Assembly: GCA_019635955.1 (NCBI GenBank)
Contig: JAHBYL010000026.1
Location: 1-37,683 of the forward strand
DNA length: 37,683 nt
Reading direction: 5' to 3'
Source of the DNA: Parvibaculum sp.
GTDB lineage: Bacteria > Pseudomonadota > Alphaproteobacteria > Parvibaculales > Parvibaculaceae
The translations under genes and the position numbers were made by a program. Below the pieces are notes generated by a model, which was not told where the DNA came from, did not search any database, and saw only the letters and a list, made by a program, of their open reading frames with translations. Position 1 is the stretch's first letter. Every line of letters begins with the position of its first letter. Below, in pieces: positions 9,297 to 16,431 of the stretch.

Positions 9297-10610
9297 ATGC
9301 GGCGTCTCGGCACATTTCTTCGCAGCTTCTTCGGTGACCGGCGCGGCAACTTCGCAATCATCTTTGCGCTTACGATAACGCCCATCGCCATCGCCGCCGC
9401 GGCCTCTGTCGACATTTCCCGCGCCTATATCGTCGAGACGCGTCTCAAGGCGGCGCTTGATGCCGCCGCCCTTGCCGTGGGCACGGCGAGCGGCCTCTCA
9501 TCGGCCGAAGTCCAGACCTTGGCGCAGGCCTATTTCGACGCGAACTATCCGGAAGAGGTCCTCGGCGTGCCGGGGACCGTCATCGTGACCGACACGCCCA
9601 CCACGGTGGACATATCGGTCAAGGCAAAGCTCCCGACGACGATCATGGGGCTCGCGGGGATCAAGTCGCTCGATGTCGGCGCAACCTCGCAGGTGATGCG
9701 CCACGGCAAGAAGCTCGAGATCGTACTCGTGCTCGACAATACCGGCTCGATGAACCAGGAAGGCCGCATGACCGTGCTCAAGGCGGCGGCGAAGGACCTG
9801 ATCGACACCGTTGCCAAATCGGCCCTCACGCCGGGCGACGTCCGCATCGCCATCGTTCCCTTCACGACCGACGTCAATGTCGGCGTCTCCAACAAGGACG
9901 CGAACTGGCTGAAATGGACCTGGGAGCTTCCAACCGAGACCTGCACCACCACGGGCTCTGGCAAGAACAAGAAGACGACCTGCACGCAAGACTACCGCAC
10001 GGTTTCGAAAAGCGGCTGGAAGGGATGCGTTGTCGATCGAGACGAGAATTACGACGTCTCGATAGCGCCGCCCGTGGTGAGCAACAACGCCACTCTTTTC
10101 CCGGCAAACCATAACGATATCTACAACAACCAGTGCAGCCTTCGCCCCATGGTTCCTTTCTCGACCGACTGGAGCATGCTCAAGAACGAAATCGACAGCA
10201 TGGTCGCGGGCGGCGCCACCAATACGACGATCGGCTTCGTCTGGGGCTGGCAGATGCTGACCAATGGCGCGCTTCTCTCGAACGCGGCTGCATCCGATCC
10301 GAAGAAGCTTGAAAAGGTGATGGTCTATCTCACCGACGGGCTCAACACCTATGACCGTGGCGGTATCGGCACCTGCAATGGCAGCTCTACCTGTGCCCGT
10401 GTTGATGCGCGGACGGAACTTGTCTGCAGCGGCATAAGGAGCGCGGGGATTACGGTCTACACGGTCCGCCTCGTGCAGGGCAACGCGACGCTCCTGCGCA
10501 ACTGCGCCACGAATCCGAACATGTATTACAACGCGAATACGGCGGCCGACCTGACCAACGTCTTCAAGTCGATCGCCCAGGCTCTCTCGAATCTCCGCCT
10601 CAGCAAGTAG
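9297..10610 (+). CDS. tadG: TadG-like pilus protein with von Willebrand factor A domain
   Basis: A 437-residue Tad-locus protein. The short basic N terminus (FFGDRRGNFA) leads into a hydrophobic helix (about 19-40) typical of TadG and TadE proteins, so most of the chain is extracytoplasmic. A vWA domain begins near residue 140; its metal-ion-dependent adhesion site is intact as D147-x-T149-x-S151 in LVLDNTGSM, with the second loop Asp at TDG (346-348). Eight cysteines (216, 229, 244, 280, 360, 366, 377, 403) lie within the vWA region and could form disulfides. In Tad systems such proteins are implicated in adhesion or anchoring of the pilus. The gene diverges from tadE and ends at its own hairpin terminator. 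Confidence 0.9.
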   Translation: MRRLGTFLRSFFGDRRGNFAIIFALTITPIAIAAAASVDISRAYIVETRLKAALDAAALAVGTASGLSSAEVQTLAQAYFDANYPEEVLGVPGTVIVTDTPTTVDISVKAKLPTTIMGLAGIKSLDVGATSQVMRHGKKLEIVLVLDNTGSMNQEGRMTVLKAAAKDLIDTVAKSALTPGDVRIAIVPFTTDVNVGVSNKDANWLKWTWELPTETCTTTGSGKNKKTTCTQDYRTVSKSGWKGCVVDRDENYDVSIAPPVVSNNATLFPANHNDIYNNQCSLRPMVPFSTDWSMLKNEIDSMVAGGATNTTIGFVWGWQMLTNGALLSNAAASDPKKLEKVMVYLTDGLNTYDRGGIGTCNGSSTCARVDARTELVCSGIRSAGITVYTVRLVQGNATLLRNCATNPNMYYNANTAADLTNVFKSIAQALSNLRLSK

Positions 10611-10634
10611 AAGCGCGAGGACAGCGGGAAACAA

Positions 10635-10662
10635 AAAAGGCCGCCTCGGAAGGCGGCCTTTT
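10635..10662 (+). terminator. Intrinsic terminator after tadG, bidirectional
   Basis: A 12-bp stem, 10635-10646 with 10651-10662, loop CGGA, arms AAAAGGCC and GGCCTTTT. It separates the convergent tadG and the secretin-N-domain gene. Confidence 0.88.
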
Positions 10663-10680
10663 CTATTCGGAAATGAGGGC

Positions 10681-11187
10681 TCAGCGCATGGTCGCCGTGC
10701 CGCCGCCGGAGCCGCTATCGCTGCCGCCTGCATCCGACTTGGCGCTGTTCATGCTGCTGCCCTGCTGCATCAGCGTCTCGAAGGATTCCGGGTCGTCGCC
10801 GATCACAGCAATGCGTTCGCAGCGCGGCGTGCAATTGTAGGAGTGCTGGCCCGTGCCCCGCGTCAGCGTTACGGCAGAGGTGCCCTGCGCCGTCACGCTC
10901 AGCTTCATGTCGAGAATGGTCTTGCCGTCCGCGTCGAGCGCGACGAGATTCGTCGTGCCGTAGTTCCGGCCCATCACATAGAGAAGCTGTGTGCTCTCGA
11001 GCGAGATATCGGCGATCGCGGGATTGCCGACCATCACGGTCGCGGCCGGCTTGGCAAGCTGCAGCGGCCGTGTCTCGTTCATCGGCACCTTGAATTCGGA
11101 TGCCATGGCCCCGGTGGCGAAAAGCGCGGCCATGCCGGCGCCAAGCGCCAATGCGACGGCTGTCTTGTTCGTCTGAATCTTACGCAT
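10681..11187 (-). CDS. Stand-alone pilus assembly N-terminal domain protein (secretin N-domain paralogue)
   Basis: A 168-residue exported protein consisting essentially of the pilus assembly N-terminal domain otherwise found at the front of CpaC secretins. A signal peptide runs to about residue 29 with an AMA cleavage site. The segment PAATVMVGNPAIADISL...LLYVMGRNYGTTNLVALD matches in order the CpaC stretch in this same locus (VAARDVLVSNPEIVDAVV...TYLIGLAVGQTNAFFF). After that domain come two close cysteines (CTPRC) and a low-complexity Gly/Ser tail. It probably works in the periplasm with the Tad secretin. It is convergent with tadG and diverges from the Crp/Fnr-type gene. Confidence 0.88.
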   Translation of the reverse strand: MRKIQTNKTAVALALGAGMAALFATGAMASEFKVPMNETRPLQLAKPAATVMVGNPAIADISLESTQLLYVMGRNYGTTNLVALDADGKTILDMKLSVTAQGTSAVTLTRGTGQHSYNCTPRCERIAVIGDDPESFETLMQQGSSMNSAKSDAGGSDSGSGGGTATMR

Positions 11188-11313
11188 GTTTCAACCGCTT
11201 GTCTGGTGGCGCCGCGCGCCAATGGCCGAACGTCCGCAAGGACGGTGCTCGCATGACAGTAAGGCCGAACAGGTAAAGGATATGTTGACCGTAAGCCGGT
11301 CCGCGCACGCCTG

Positions 11314-11328
11314 TTAACGCGCACTTAA
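11314..11328 (-). promoter_or_regulatory. CtrA box (perfect TTAA-N7-TTAA)
   Basis: TTAACGCGCACTTAA at 11314-11328; read on the minus strand it is TTAA-N7-TTAAC, the full CtrA consensus. It lies between the divergent secretin-N-domain gene and the Crp/Fnr-type gene, 43 bases ahead of the latter's ATG. Confidence 0.5.
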
Positions 11329-11371
11329 AGCAGCGCGGCTAGCCTCCCATGGACTGACCAGGGAGTTCGAG

Positions 11372-12109
11372 ATGGCGCAGGATGCGGTGCAGGGCCGCGA
11401 TATCACCGGCCGGGGGCATACGCTTGCCGGCATAGGCATTCTGGCGTCCCTTGCGCCCCGCGAACTCGCCTTGCTCGCCGCCGAATGTGAATGGCGCAGC
11501 TTTGCGCGTGGCGACATTCTTCTGAACCTCGATCGCGGCGACCGGCTCGACGGCGTGATCTTCGTCGTCGCCGGCAGCCTTCGCCTCGCCCGCAGCCTGG
11601 GGGGCGCGGGCCGCATTTTCTATACGGACGTAAACGAGGGCGGCCAGTTCGGCGAAATGGCAGTCTTCGGCGTCGAGGAGGAAGGGCTCTCGGTCGTCGC
11701 CCGCGATGACGGGCTCGCAGCCACCCTGCCGGGGGAGAGTTTCATCGGCCTTCTGTCACGCGAGGAGTCCGTGTCCCGCGCGCTTCTTTGCCAATATGCG
11801 CGGCTCCTCCGGGCGAAGGAATCCTCCGTTCCGGCCCAGAGCGGCGCGACCGAGGGGACGGGCGCCCAGCGTCTTTATGGCGAGCTGCTGGCGCTTGCCG
11901 AGCCCTGGCGGGATGATGAGGGGCGCGATTGCCTTCGCATCGCGCGCCTGCCCCGCCACCGCGAACTCGCCGCCCGCGTAGATACCACGGAAGAAGTCGT
12001 CGCCCGCGCTATCGCCGAACTCGTGCGAGAGGGTATCGCGCTGCGCGACTATCCGGGCCTCATCGTCGCAGACGAGGCGAGGCTCCGCGATCTCTGCGCG
12101 TCCGCCTGA
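11372..12109 (+). CDS. Crp/Fnr-family transcriptional regulator
   Basis: A 245-residue regulator with an N-terminal cyclic-nucleotide-binding-type beta-barrel (about 20-140: FARGDILLNLDRGDRLDGVIFVVAGSLRL and the GGQFGEMAVFG turn) and a C-terminal Crp-type winged helix-turn-helix (about 170-235: RLPRHRELAARVDTTEEVVARAIAELVREGI). The GEMAVF turn resembles the phosphate-binding cassette of CRP, but the following Arg-Ser/Thr pair of cAMP binders is not evident, so the ligand is unknown. There is no Fnr-type N-terminal cysteine cluster. A good ribosome binding site (AGGGAG) precedes ATG 11372. It sits inside the Tad locus, diverging from a pilus gene and just upstream of flp, so control of the pilus genes is a reasonable inference. 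Confidence 0.9.
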   Translation: MAQDAVQGRDITGRGHTLAGIGILASLAPRELALLAAECEWRSFARGDILLNLDRGDRLDGVIFVVAGSLRLARSLGGAGRIFYTDVNEGGQFGEMAVFGVEEEGLSVVARDDGLAATLPGESFIGLLSREESVSRALLCQYARLLRAKESSVPAQSGATEGTGAQRLYGELLALAEPWRDDEGRDCLRIARLPRHRELAARVDTTEEVVARAIAELVREGIALRDYPGLIVADEARLRDLCASA

Positions 12110-12198
12110 GGCTTGCCCGCCTCCTCCCTGTATTCGCCGGCGATTGCGCCGCGCCCCCGCAGTGCCGCGCGCACCACTCTCCCAGCACGGAATGCGCT

Positions 12199-12214
12199 TT
12201 AACCCGGGATTAAC
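12199..12214 (+). promoter_or_regulatory. CtrA box upstream of flp (perfect TTAA-N7-TTAAC)
   Basis: TTAACCCGGGATTAAC at 12199-12214 matches the CtrA consensus exactly, 262 bases ahead of the flp start. In Caulobacter the Flp-type pilin gene pilA is CtrA-activated, so this is the expected regulator for such a gene. Confidence 0.55.
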
Positions 12215-12261
12215 CGCGTTCTGATGCCGCCCGCGCTCCTGTGCAGACGCGTCAACCAATC

Positions 12262-12312
12262 GAATACAAAAAAGTCCCGTGTAAATACAGTATTCAATGA
12301 TCGAATACACGG
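12262..12312. promoter_or_regulatory. Phased AATAC repeats and inverted repeat upstream of flp
   Basis: AATAC occurs at 12263-12267, 12284-12288 and 12304-12308, spaced by 21 and 20 bases, about two helical turns. GTATTC (12290-12295) and GAATAC (12303-12308) form a dyad with a 7-base spacer, and outer CCGTGTA (12277-12283) can pair with TACACGG (12306-12312). It looks like a regulator-binding array. Confidence 0.4.
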
Positions 12313-12463
12313 AATCTCGGGGAAATTATCTAAACAGAGAGCGAAATTGCGAGTAATCGTTAGCGTTTGGGTAACGGAGGTTGGGTAGGGTCGTTTCCAG
12401 TCCGAAGGGGCTCCCTTTGCCCGGCAGGGCATCAAGGGTGGTGCTGTCGACAGTCAAATATGC

Positions 12464-12470
12464 AAGGAGG
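12464..12470 (+). promoter_or_regulatory. Strong ribosome binding site of flp
   Basis: AAGGAGG, five bases before ATG 12476. It is a near-perfect anti-16S match, consistent with high expression of the structural pilin. Confidence 0.85.
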
Positions 12471-12475
12471 CTTGT

Positions 12476-12643
12476 ATGAGCCAGTTTCTCAAGTCGTTTC
12501 TGAAGAATGAGTCCGGTGCGACCGCCATCGAATATGGCCTGATCGCCGCCGGCATCTCGGTCGTCATCGTGGCTGCCGTCGGCCTGATCGGCGGACGCGT
12601 GCAAACCACGTTTAACAACATTGCCGCCGCCCTCGCCCCGTAA
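12476..12643 (+). CDS. flp: Flp/PilA-type pilin (major Tad pilin prepilin)
   Basis: A 55-residue type IVb prepilin of the Flp family, the structural subunit of the Tad pilus. The leader MSQFLKSFLKNESG is followed by ATAIEYGLIAAGISVVIV: cleavage by the prepilin peptidase falls after Gly14, leaving Glu at +5 and Tyr at +6, the family hallmark. A single hydrophobic helix is followed by a short NNIAAALAP tail. The start is fixed by a near-perfect ribosome binding site. It is a separate gene ahead of the cpa operon; the hairpin at 12699-12730 probably ends or attenuates its transcript, so pilin can be made in excess over assembly proteins. Confidence 0.96.
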   Translation: MSQFLKSFLKNESGATAIEYGLIAAGISVVIVAAVGLIGGRVQTTFNNIAAALAP

Positions 12644-12698
12644 TTGACGAGGGTGCAGCTGCGCAACCGGCGGGGAATTTTCCCGGCACGGTGAAGAA

Positions 12699-12730
12699 AA
12701 AGCCGTCAGCGCAACCGCGCTGGCGGCTTT
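12699..12730 (+). terminator. Hairpin between flp and tadV, terminator or attenuator
   Basis: A 14-bp stem, 12699-12712 with 12717-12730 (one G-T pair), loop AACC, arms beginning AAAGCC and ending GGCTTT. The T run is short (three), so partial read-through into the cpa operon is possible. Confidence 0.75.
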
Positions 12731-12922
12731 GTCGTTCCCGGCACCGAACCTCGGTTCCGGCCGCCACTCTCAACCTCACGTCAAATCACGCATTTTGGTC
12801 CATCCCGGGCCGCTCTTTACCTCAAATTTACGGTCCTTTGCCCACTATCGAAAGGCGCAAGGAGGCATGAGGCCGCCTGGCGCGGGGCACCATTGCCCAG
12901 TTGCAACCGGGCATCTTTCGCG

Positions 12923-13429
12923 ATGAGTTATCTCGTCCTCGCCATTTTCCCCCTCGCCATGATCTTCGGCGCGATTTGGGATCTGGCGACCATGACCATC
13001 CCGAACCTGCTGACCGCCGGCCTGGCGGCGGCCTTCTTTCTGGCCGCCTTCCTCATGGGCTTCGGCTGGCAGGACATCGCGCTTCATGTGGCGGCAGGCG
13101 CTCTGCTGCTGCTCGCCGGCATGGCCATGTTCTCCTTCGGATGGATCGGCGGCGGAGACGCAAAATTCGTCGCGGCGATCGCACTCTGGATCGGATGGAG
13201 CGATCTCCTCGCCTATCTCGTCGTGGCCTCCGTCCTTGGCGGTGTGCTGACGCTGTTCATTCTCTGGTTTCGCACCATGCCGTTGCCTTCGGTTCTCTTC
13301 CAGCGCGAATGGATCGCGCGCCTGCACGAACCGAAGGCAGGCATCCCGTATGGTGTGGCGCTCGGCGTGGCCGGGCTTCTGATGTTCCAGCACAGCGTCT
13401 GGATCGGAGCGGCGGCGCAAGCCGCCTGA
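12923..13429 (+). CDS. cpaA: Prepilin peptidase TadV/CpaA
   Basis: Inner-membrane aspartic prepilin peptidase (family A24) that removes leaders from Flp and the TadE-type pseudopilins. It is 168 residues, the short form lacking the methyltransferase domain, as usual for Tad systems. The two catalytic aspartates are visible: Asp20 in IWDLATMTIPN and Asp79 in the GGGDAKF motif. About five hydrophobic segments span the membrane. I prefer ATG 12923 (MSYLVLAIFPLAM) to the in-frame TTG at 12893, because the extra ten residues are hydrophilic and not conserved in character. First gene of the eight-gene cpa/tad run. Confidence 0.93.
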   Translation: MSYLVLAIFPLAMIFGAIWDLATMTIPNLLTAGLAAAFFLAAFLMGFGWQDIALHVAAGALLLLAGMAMFSFGWIGGGDAKFVAAIALWIGWSDLLAYLVVASVLGGVLTLFILWFRTMPLPSVLFQREWIARLHEPKAGIPYGVALGVAGLLMFQHSVWIGAAAQAA

Positions 13430-13484
13430 TGAATTGAGCGGCGGGGCGCTTGCCTCGCCAATGTGGAATGAAAGGATTGGGCAA

Positions 13485-14243
13485 GTGAACGCCGCACGCA
13501 TTGGAGTTCTGGTTCTGGCGGTTATCGCCGCGGGCCTCGCGGCGCTTCTCGCACGCGGGCTGATGACCTCGTCGAAGCCCGAACCTGTCGTCACGCAGGT
13601 CGAGGAACCGACGACGGAAGTCCTCGTCTCGAGCCGAAACGTGCAGCTCGGCCGCCGCGTCGCCTCGGGTGATCTCCGCTGGCAGCGCTGGCCGGACGAA
13701 GCGATGAACCCGTCCTATATCACGCGCACCGCACGCCCTGCCGCACTCGAGGAATATGCGGGCAGTGTCGCGCGTTCCTCGCTTCTCGCCGGCGAGCCGG
13801 TGACGGAAGAAAAGCTCGTCAATCTCGCCGGCGCCGGCTTCATGTCCGCGCTGATCGATCCCGGCATGCGCGCCATCGCCATCGAGATCACGCCGCAGAC
13901 CAGTGCCGGCGGCTTCATCCTGCCGAATGACCGCGTCGACATCGTGGATACGAATCGAGGTCAGACCGTGCTTCGCAATGTACGCGTGCTCGCGATCGAC
14001 CAGCGCTTCGACGAAGCGGGCGAGCAGGTGGCGGTCGGCCGCACGGCGACGCTCGAACTTACGCCCGCACAGGTGGAACTCATTTCGGTTGCGGCGAATG
14101 ACGGCCGTCTCGCGCTTTCGCTTCGCTCCATGAGTGAGCAGAAGGAAATCGCGGGCAGCGAAGGTGAAATGTCCGGGCGCGAAGGTGGCTCGGTGGTGAA
14201 AGTCGTGCGCTACGGCGTCGCACAATCCGTGCGCGTGAAGTAG
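13485..14243 (+). CDS. cpaB: Flp pilus assembly protein CpaB/RcpC
   Basis: Periplasmic, membrane-anchored component of the Tad machine, thought to link the inner-membrane complex to the secretin. From GTG 13485 it is 252 residues. An N-terminal hydrophobic segment (about 5-26, RIGVLVLAVIAAGLAALLARG) is followed by an SAF domain around residues 45-110 (VLVSSRNVQLGRRVASGDL) and the RcpC-type domain (GMRAIAIEITPQTSAGGFILPNDRVDIV). The start is ambiguous: GTG 13485 fits the family N terminus and has AAGGA ahead of it at 13471-13475; ATG 13461 would add eight residues and has no clear binding site. It starts 55 bases after cpaA and ends 15 before cpaC. Confidence 0.92.
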   Translation: MNAARIGVLVLAVIAAGLAALLARGLMTSSKPEPVVTQVEEPTTEVLVSSRNVQLGRRVASGDLRWQRWPDEAMNPSYITRTARPAALEEYAGSVARSSLLAGEPVTEEKLVNLAGAGFMSALIDPGMRAIAIEITPQTSAGGFILPNDRVDIVDTNRGQTVLRNVRVLAIDQRFDEAGEQVAVGRTATLELTPAQVELISVAANDGRLALSLRSMSEQKEIAGSEGEMSGREGGSVVKVVRYGVAQSVRVK

Positions 14244-14258
14244 GCGGTGGGGTCGGGT

Positions 14259-15716
14259 ATGAACACCATGTGGAACAGGCTCAAATCCCAAATGGTGCGC
14301 CATGCGCGCCAGACGGCCGTGGTGCTTTGCGCCGCCTCGATGGCGCTGATGCCGGCCGAAATGGCCATCGCCGGCGATGCGCGCCTCGTCAAGATCGACC
14401 AGGGCGGCGCCGGCCAGTCTTCGCGCAGCATCGTGCTCGGCCTCAACAAGGCGGCGATCGTGGAACTGCCGGTGGCCGCGCGCGACGTGCTCGTCTCCAA
14501 CCCGGAGATCGTGGACGCCGTGGTGCGTACCAACCGCCGGACCTACCTGATCGGTCTCGCCGTCGGCCAGACCAATGCCTTCTTCTTCAATGAAGCGGGC
14601 CAGCAGATCCTCAATCTGGAAATCCGCGTTGCGCGCGACCTGACGGGCCTGCGCGAAACGCTTCGCCAGTATTTCCCGAAGGCCAATATCGACGCCGAAT
14701 CGATCAACGATCACATCGTGCTCTCGGGCATGGTTGCGAGCGCGACCGAAGCCGATCGCGCTCATGATCTTGCCGCTCGCTATATCGGCGTCGCCCGCGA
14801 GAACGTGCTGAACATGCTCGGCATCGAGGGCAAGGACCAGGTCATGCTCAAGGTGACCGTGGCCGAAATGCAGCGCAACGTCATCAAGCAGCTCGGTGTG
14901 AACCTCACAAGCGCCGCCGATTTCGGCGATTTTGCGCTTCGTCTCGCGACGACCAATGCCTTCAGCATTCAGGGGCAGTCGCTCGGCGGTCTCTCGACGG
15001 CGGGCACCGCCGTCAGCGGCAGCGATGGCAGCGTCGGCGCCGCGCTCCGCATGATGGAGCGCACCGGCCTTCTGAAGACCCTGGCAGAACCGAACCTGAC
15101 GGCCATTTCGGGCGAGTCCGCGAAATTCCTTGCGGGTGGTGAATTCCCCGTGCCCACCTCGCGCGACCGCGACGGCAATGTGCAGCTCGAATTCAAGCCC
15201 TTCGGCGTGGGTCTGAACTTCACGCCGGTGGTGCTCAGCGAAGGCCGCATCAGCCTGAAGATCTCGACGGAGGTCAGCGAACTTTCTTCCGAAGGCGCCT
15301 TCGTGCTGCAGGGCGCGGGCGGCGACGGTGTCACCGTGCCGGGCCTTAAGGTCCGTCGCGCGGAAACGACGCTCGAACTGCCGAGCGGCGGCTCGCTCGT
15401 TATGGCCGGCCTCCTTTCGGACTCCACGCGTCAGAATATCGACGGCGTGCCGGGCGCGAAGGATATTCCGGTTCTCGGCCAGCTCTTCCGCAGCCGCGAC
15501 TACCAGTCGAACGAAACCGAACTCGTCGTGATCGTGACCCCCTATCTCGTCGATCCGACATCGCGCGACAAGCTCGTCCTGCCGACGGACGGCTTCGCGC
15601 CGGCTGGCGATATGGACACGATCCTGATAGGCCGTCTCAACGCGACCTACGGCGCCCGCGGCGCGGCGCCGGCCGGCAAGTCGCTCCAGGGCCCAGTTGG
15701 CTTCGTTGTGGATTGA
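14259..15716 (+). CDS. cpaC: Tad secretin CpaC/RcpA, outer-membrane channel
   Basis: A 485-residue secretin that forms the outer-membrane pore of the Tad pilus. A signal peptide precedes about residue 35 (MALMPAEMAIAG). The pilus-assembly N domain follows (VLGLNKAAIVELPVAARDVLVSNPEIVDAVV as its core, about 50-120), then a BON-like N1 segment (AESINDHIVLSGMVASATEADRA), then the secretin domain with EPNLTAISGESAKFLAGGEFPVP and the C-terminal VIVTPYLVDP strand. ATG 14259 was chosen because GGTGGGG lies just upstream; GTG 14247 and ATG 14268 are less supported. The N domain is duplicated as a separate protein at 10681-11187. It is co-transcribed with cpaB and cpaD. Confidence 0.95.
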   Translation: MNTMWNRLKSQMVRHARQTAVVLCAASMALMPAEMAIAGDARLVKIDQGGAGQSSRSIVLGLNKAAIVELPVAARDVLVSNPEIVDAVVRTNRRTYLIGLAVGQTNAFFFNEAGQQILNLEIRVARDLTGLRETLRQYFPKANIDAESINDHIVLSGMVASATEADRAHDLAARYIGVARENVLNMLGIEGKDQVMLKVTVAEMQRNVIKQLGVNLTSAADFGDFALRLATTNAFSIQGQSLGGLSTAGTAVSGSDGSVGAALRMMERTGLLKTLAEPNLTAISGESAKFLAGGEFPVPTSRDRDGNVQLEFKPFGVGLNFTPVVLSEGRISLKISTEVSELSSEGAFVLQGAGGDGVTVPGLKVRRAETTLELPSGGSLVMAGLLSDSTRQNIDGVPGAKDIPVLGQLFRSRDYQSNETELVVIVTPYLVDPTSRDKLVLPTDGFAPAGDMDTILIGRLNATYGARGAAPAGKSLQGPVGFVVD

Positions 15717-15726
15717 GGTGTTTGAA

Positions 15727-16431
15727 ATGAACAAGATGACAAAGCGCAACGGAAAGATCGCCCTTCGCCTGCTGGTTGCCGCCGCGGCGGCTGGCCTTGC
15801 GGGCTGCGGCTTCAACGGCGCCGAACATGCGCAGTTCACCGCCCAGCAAACGCACCCGATCACGGTGGAGGCCGATGTCGCAACGCTGAATGTTGGCGTC
15901 GTCCCCGGCCAGCCCGGCCTCACGCCGTCCGATCGTGCCGGGATCGAAGCCTTCGCCGCCTCCTATCGCCAGCGCGGCCATGGACCCCTGACGATCTCGA
16001 CGCCGTCCGGTTCGCCCAATGCGGGCGCGGCGGCGGTGGCGCTTTCCGATGTGCGCGACTTGCTGAAGGAAAACGGCGTGACCGCCGGCGATCTCGCCTA
16101 TACGCCTTATCGCGCATCGGGCGGCGATGCTGCGGCCCCGCTGATCCTCTCCTTCAAGCGCTATGTCGCGCACGCCACGGCCTGCGGAAACTGGACGCAG
16201 GATGCCGCGTTCAATCCGTCGAACGGCATCATGCCGAACCATGGTTGCGCGACGCAGAACAATCTCGCGGCCATGGTCGCGAACCCCGCGGATCTTCTCG
16301 GTCCGCGTCAGATGGGCCCCGCAGATCCGGGCCGCCGCAATACCGTGCTCGAGAAATATCGCGCCGGTGAACCGACAGCGACAGAGCGCGGCCAGCAGGA
16401 TTCCGGCGCCGTCAGTGAGGTACGTCAATGA
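15727..16431 (+). CDS. cpaD: Pilus biogenesis lipoprotein CpaD
   Basis: A 234-residue lipoprotein of the CpaD family, an outer-membrane partner of the Tad secretin. The lipobox is LAGC with the lipidated cysteine at residue 27, after a basic leader and hydrophobic run. The CpaD domain is recognisable from SDRAGIEAFAASYRQRGHGP and the conserved second half CGNWTQDAAFNPSNGIMPNHGC followed by ATQNNLAAMVANPADLLGPR. ATG 15727 follows GAGG by a proper distance; an in-frame ATG at 15697 lies within the end of cpaC and lacks a binding site. Its stop overlaps cpaE (ATGA, 16428-16431), so the two are translationally coupled. Confidence 0.95.
   Translation: MNKMTKRNGKIALRLLVAAAAAGLAGCGFNGAEHAQFTAQQTHPITVEADVATLNVGVVPGQPGLTPSDRAGIEAFAASYRQRGHGPLTISTPSGSPNAGAAAVALSDVRDLLKENGVTAGDLAYTPYRASGGDAAAPLILSFKRYVAHATACGNWTQDAAFNPSNGIMPNHGCATQNNLAAMVANPADLLGPRQMGPADPGRRNTVLEKYRAGEPTATERGQQDSGAVSEVRQ

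Larger units (their letters stand above)
12110..12475. other. Non-coding region upstream of flp
   Basis: This 366-base stretch has no convincing gene on either strand. It holds a perfect CtrA-type box near its start, an AT-rich segment at about 12254-12355 with repeated AATAC elements and an inverted repeat, and then a long leader to flp. The promoter itself cannot be placed with confidence; it most likely lies in or just after the AT-rich segment. Confidence 0.6.

Noticed and set aside
11287-11301. GACCG-N5-CGGTC dyad upstream of the Crp/Fnr-type gene
   Set aside because: Only five-base arms in GC-rich sequence; expected by chance.
12816-12831. Fourth CtrA-like box (TTTA-N7-TTTAC) ahead of cpaA
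   Set aside because: Two mismatches to the consensus; too weak to list as a site on its own.
13257-15923. Very long open frame on the minus strand (888 codons) across cpaB and cpaC
   Set aside because: It is antisense to two well-supported genes, is rich in Arg, His and Asp as typical of shadow frames in high-GC DNA, and has no recognisable domain.
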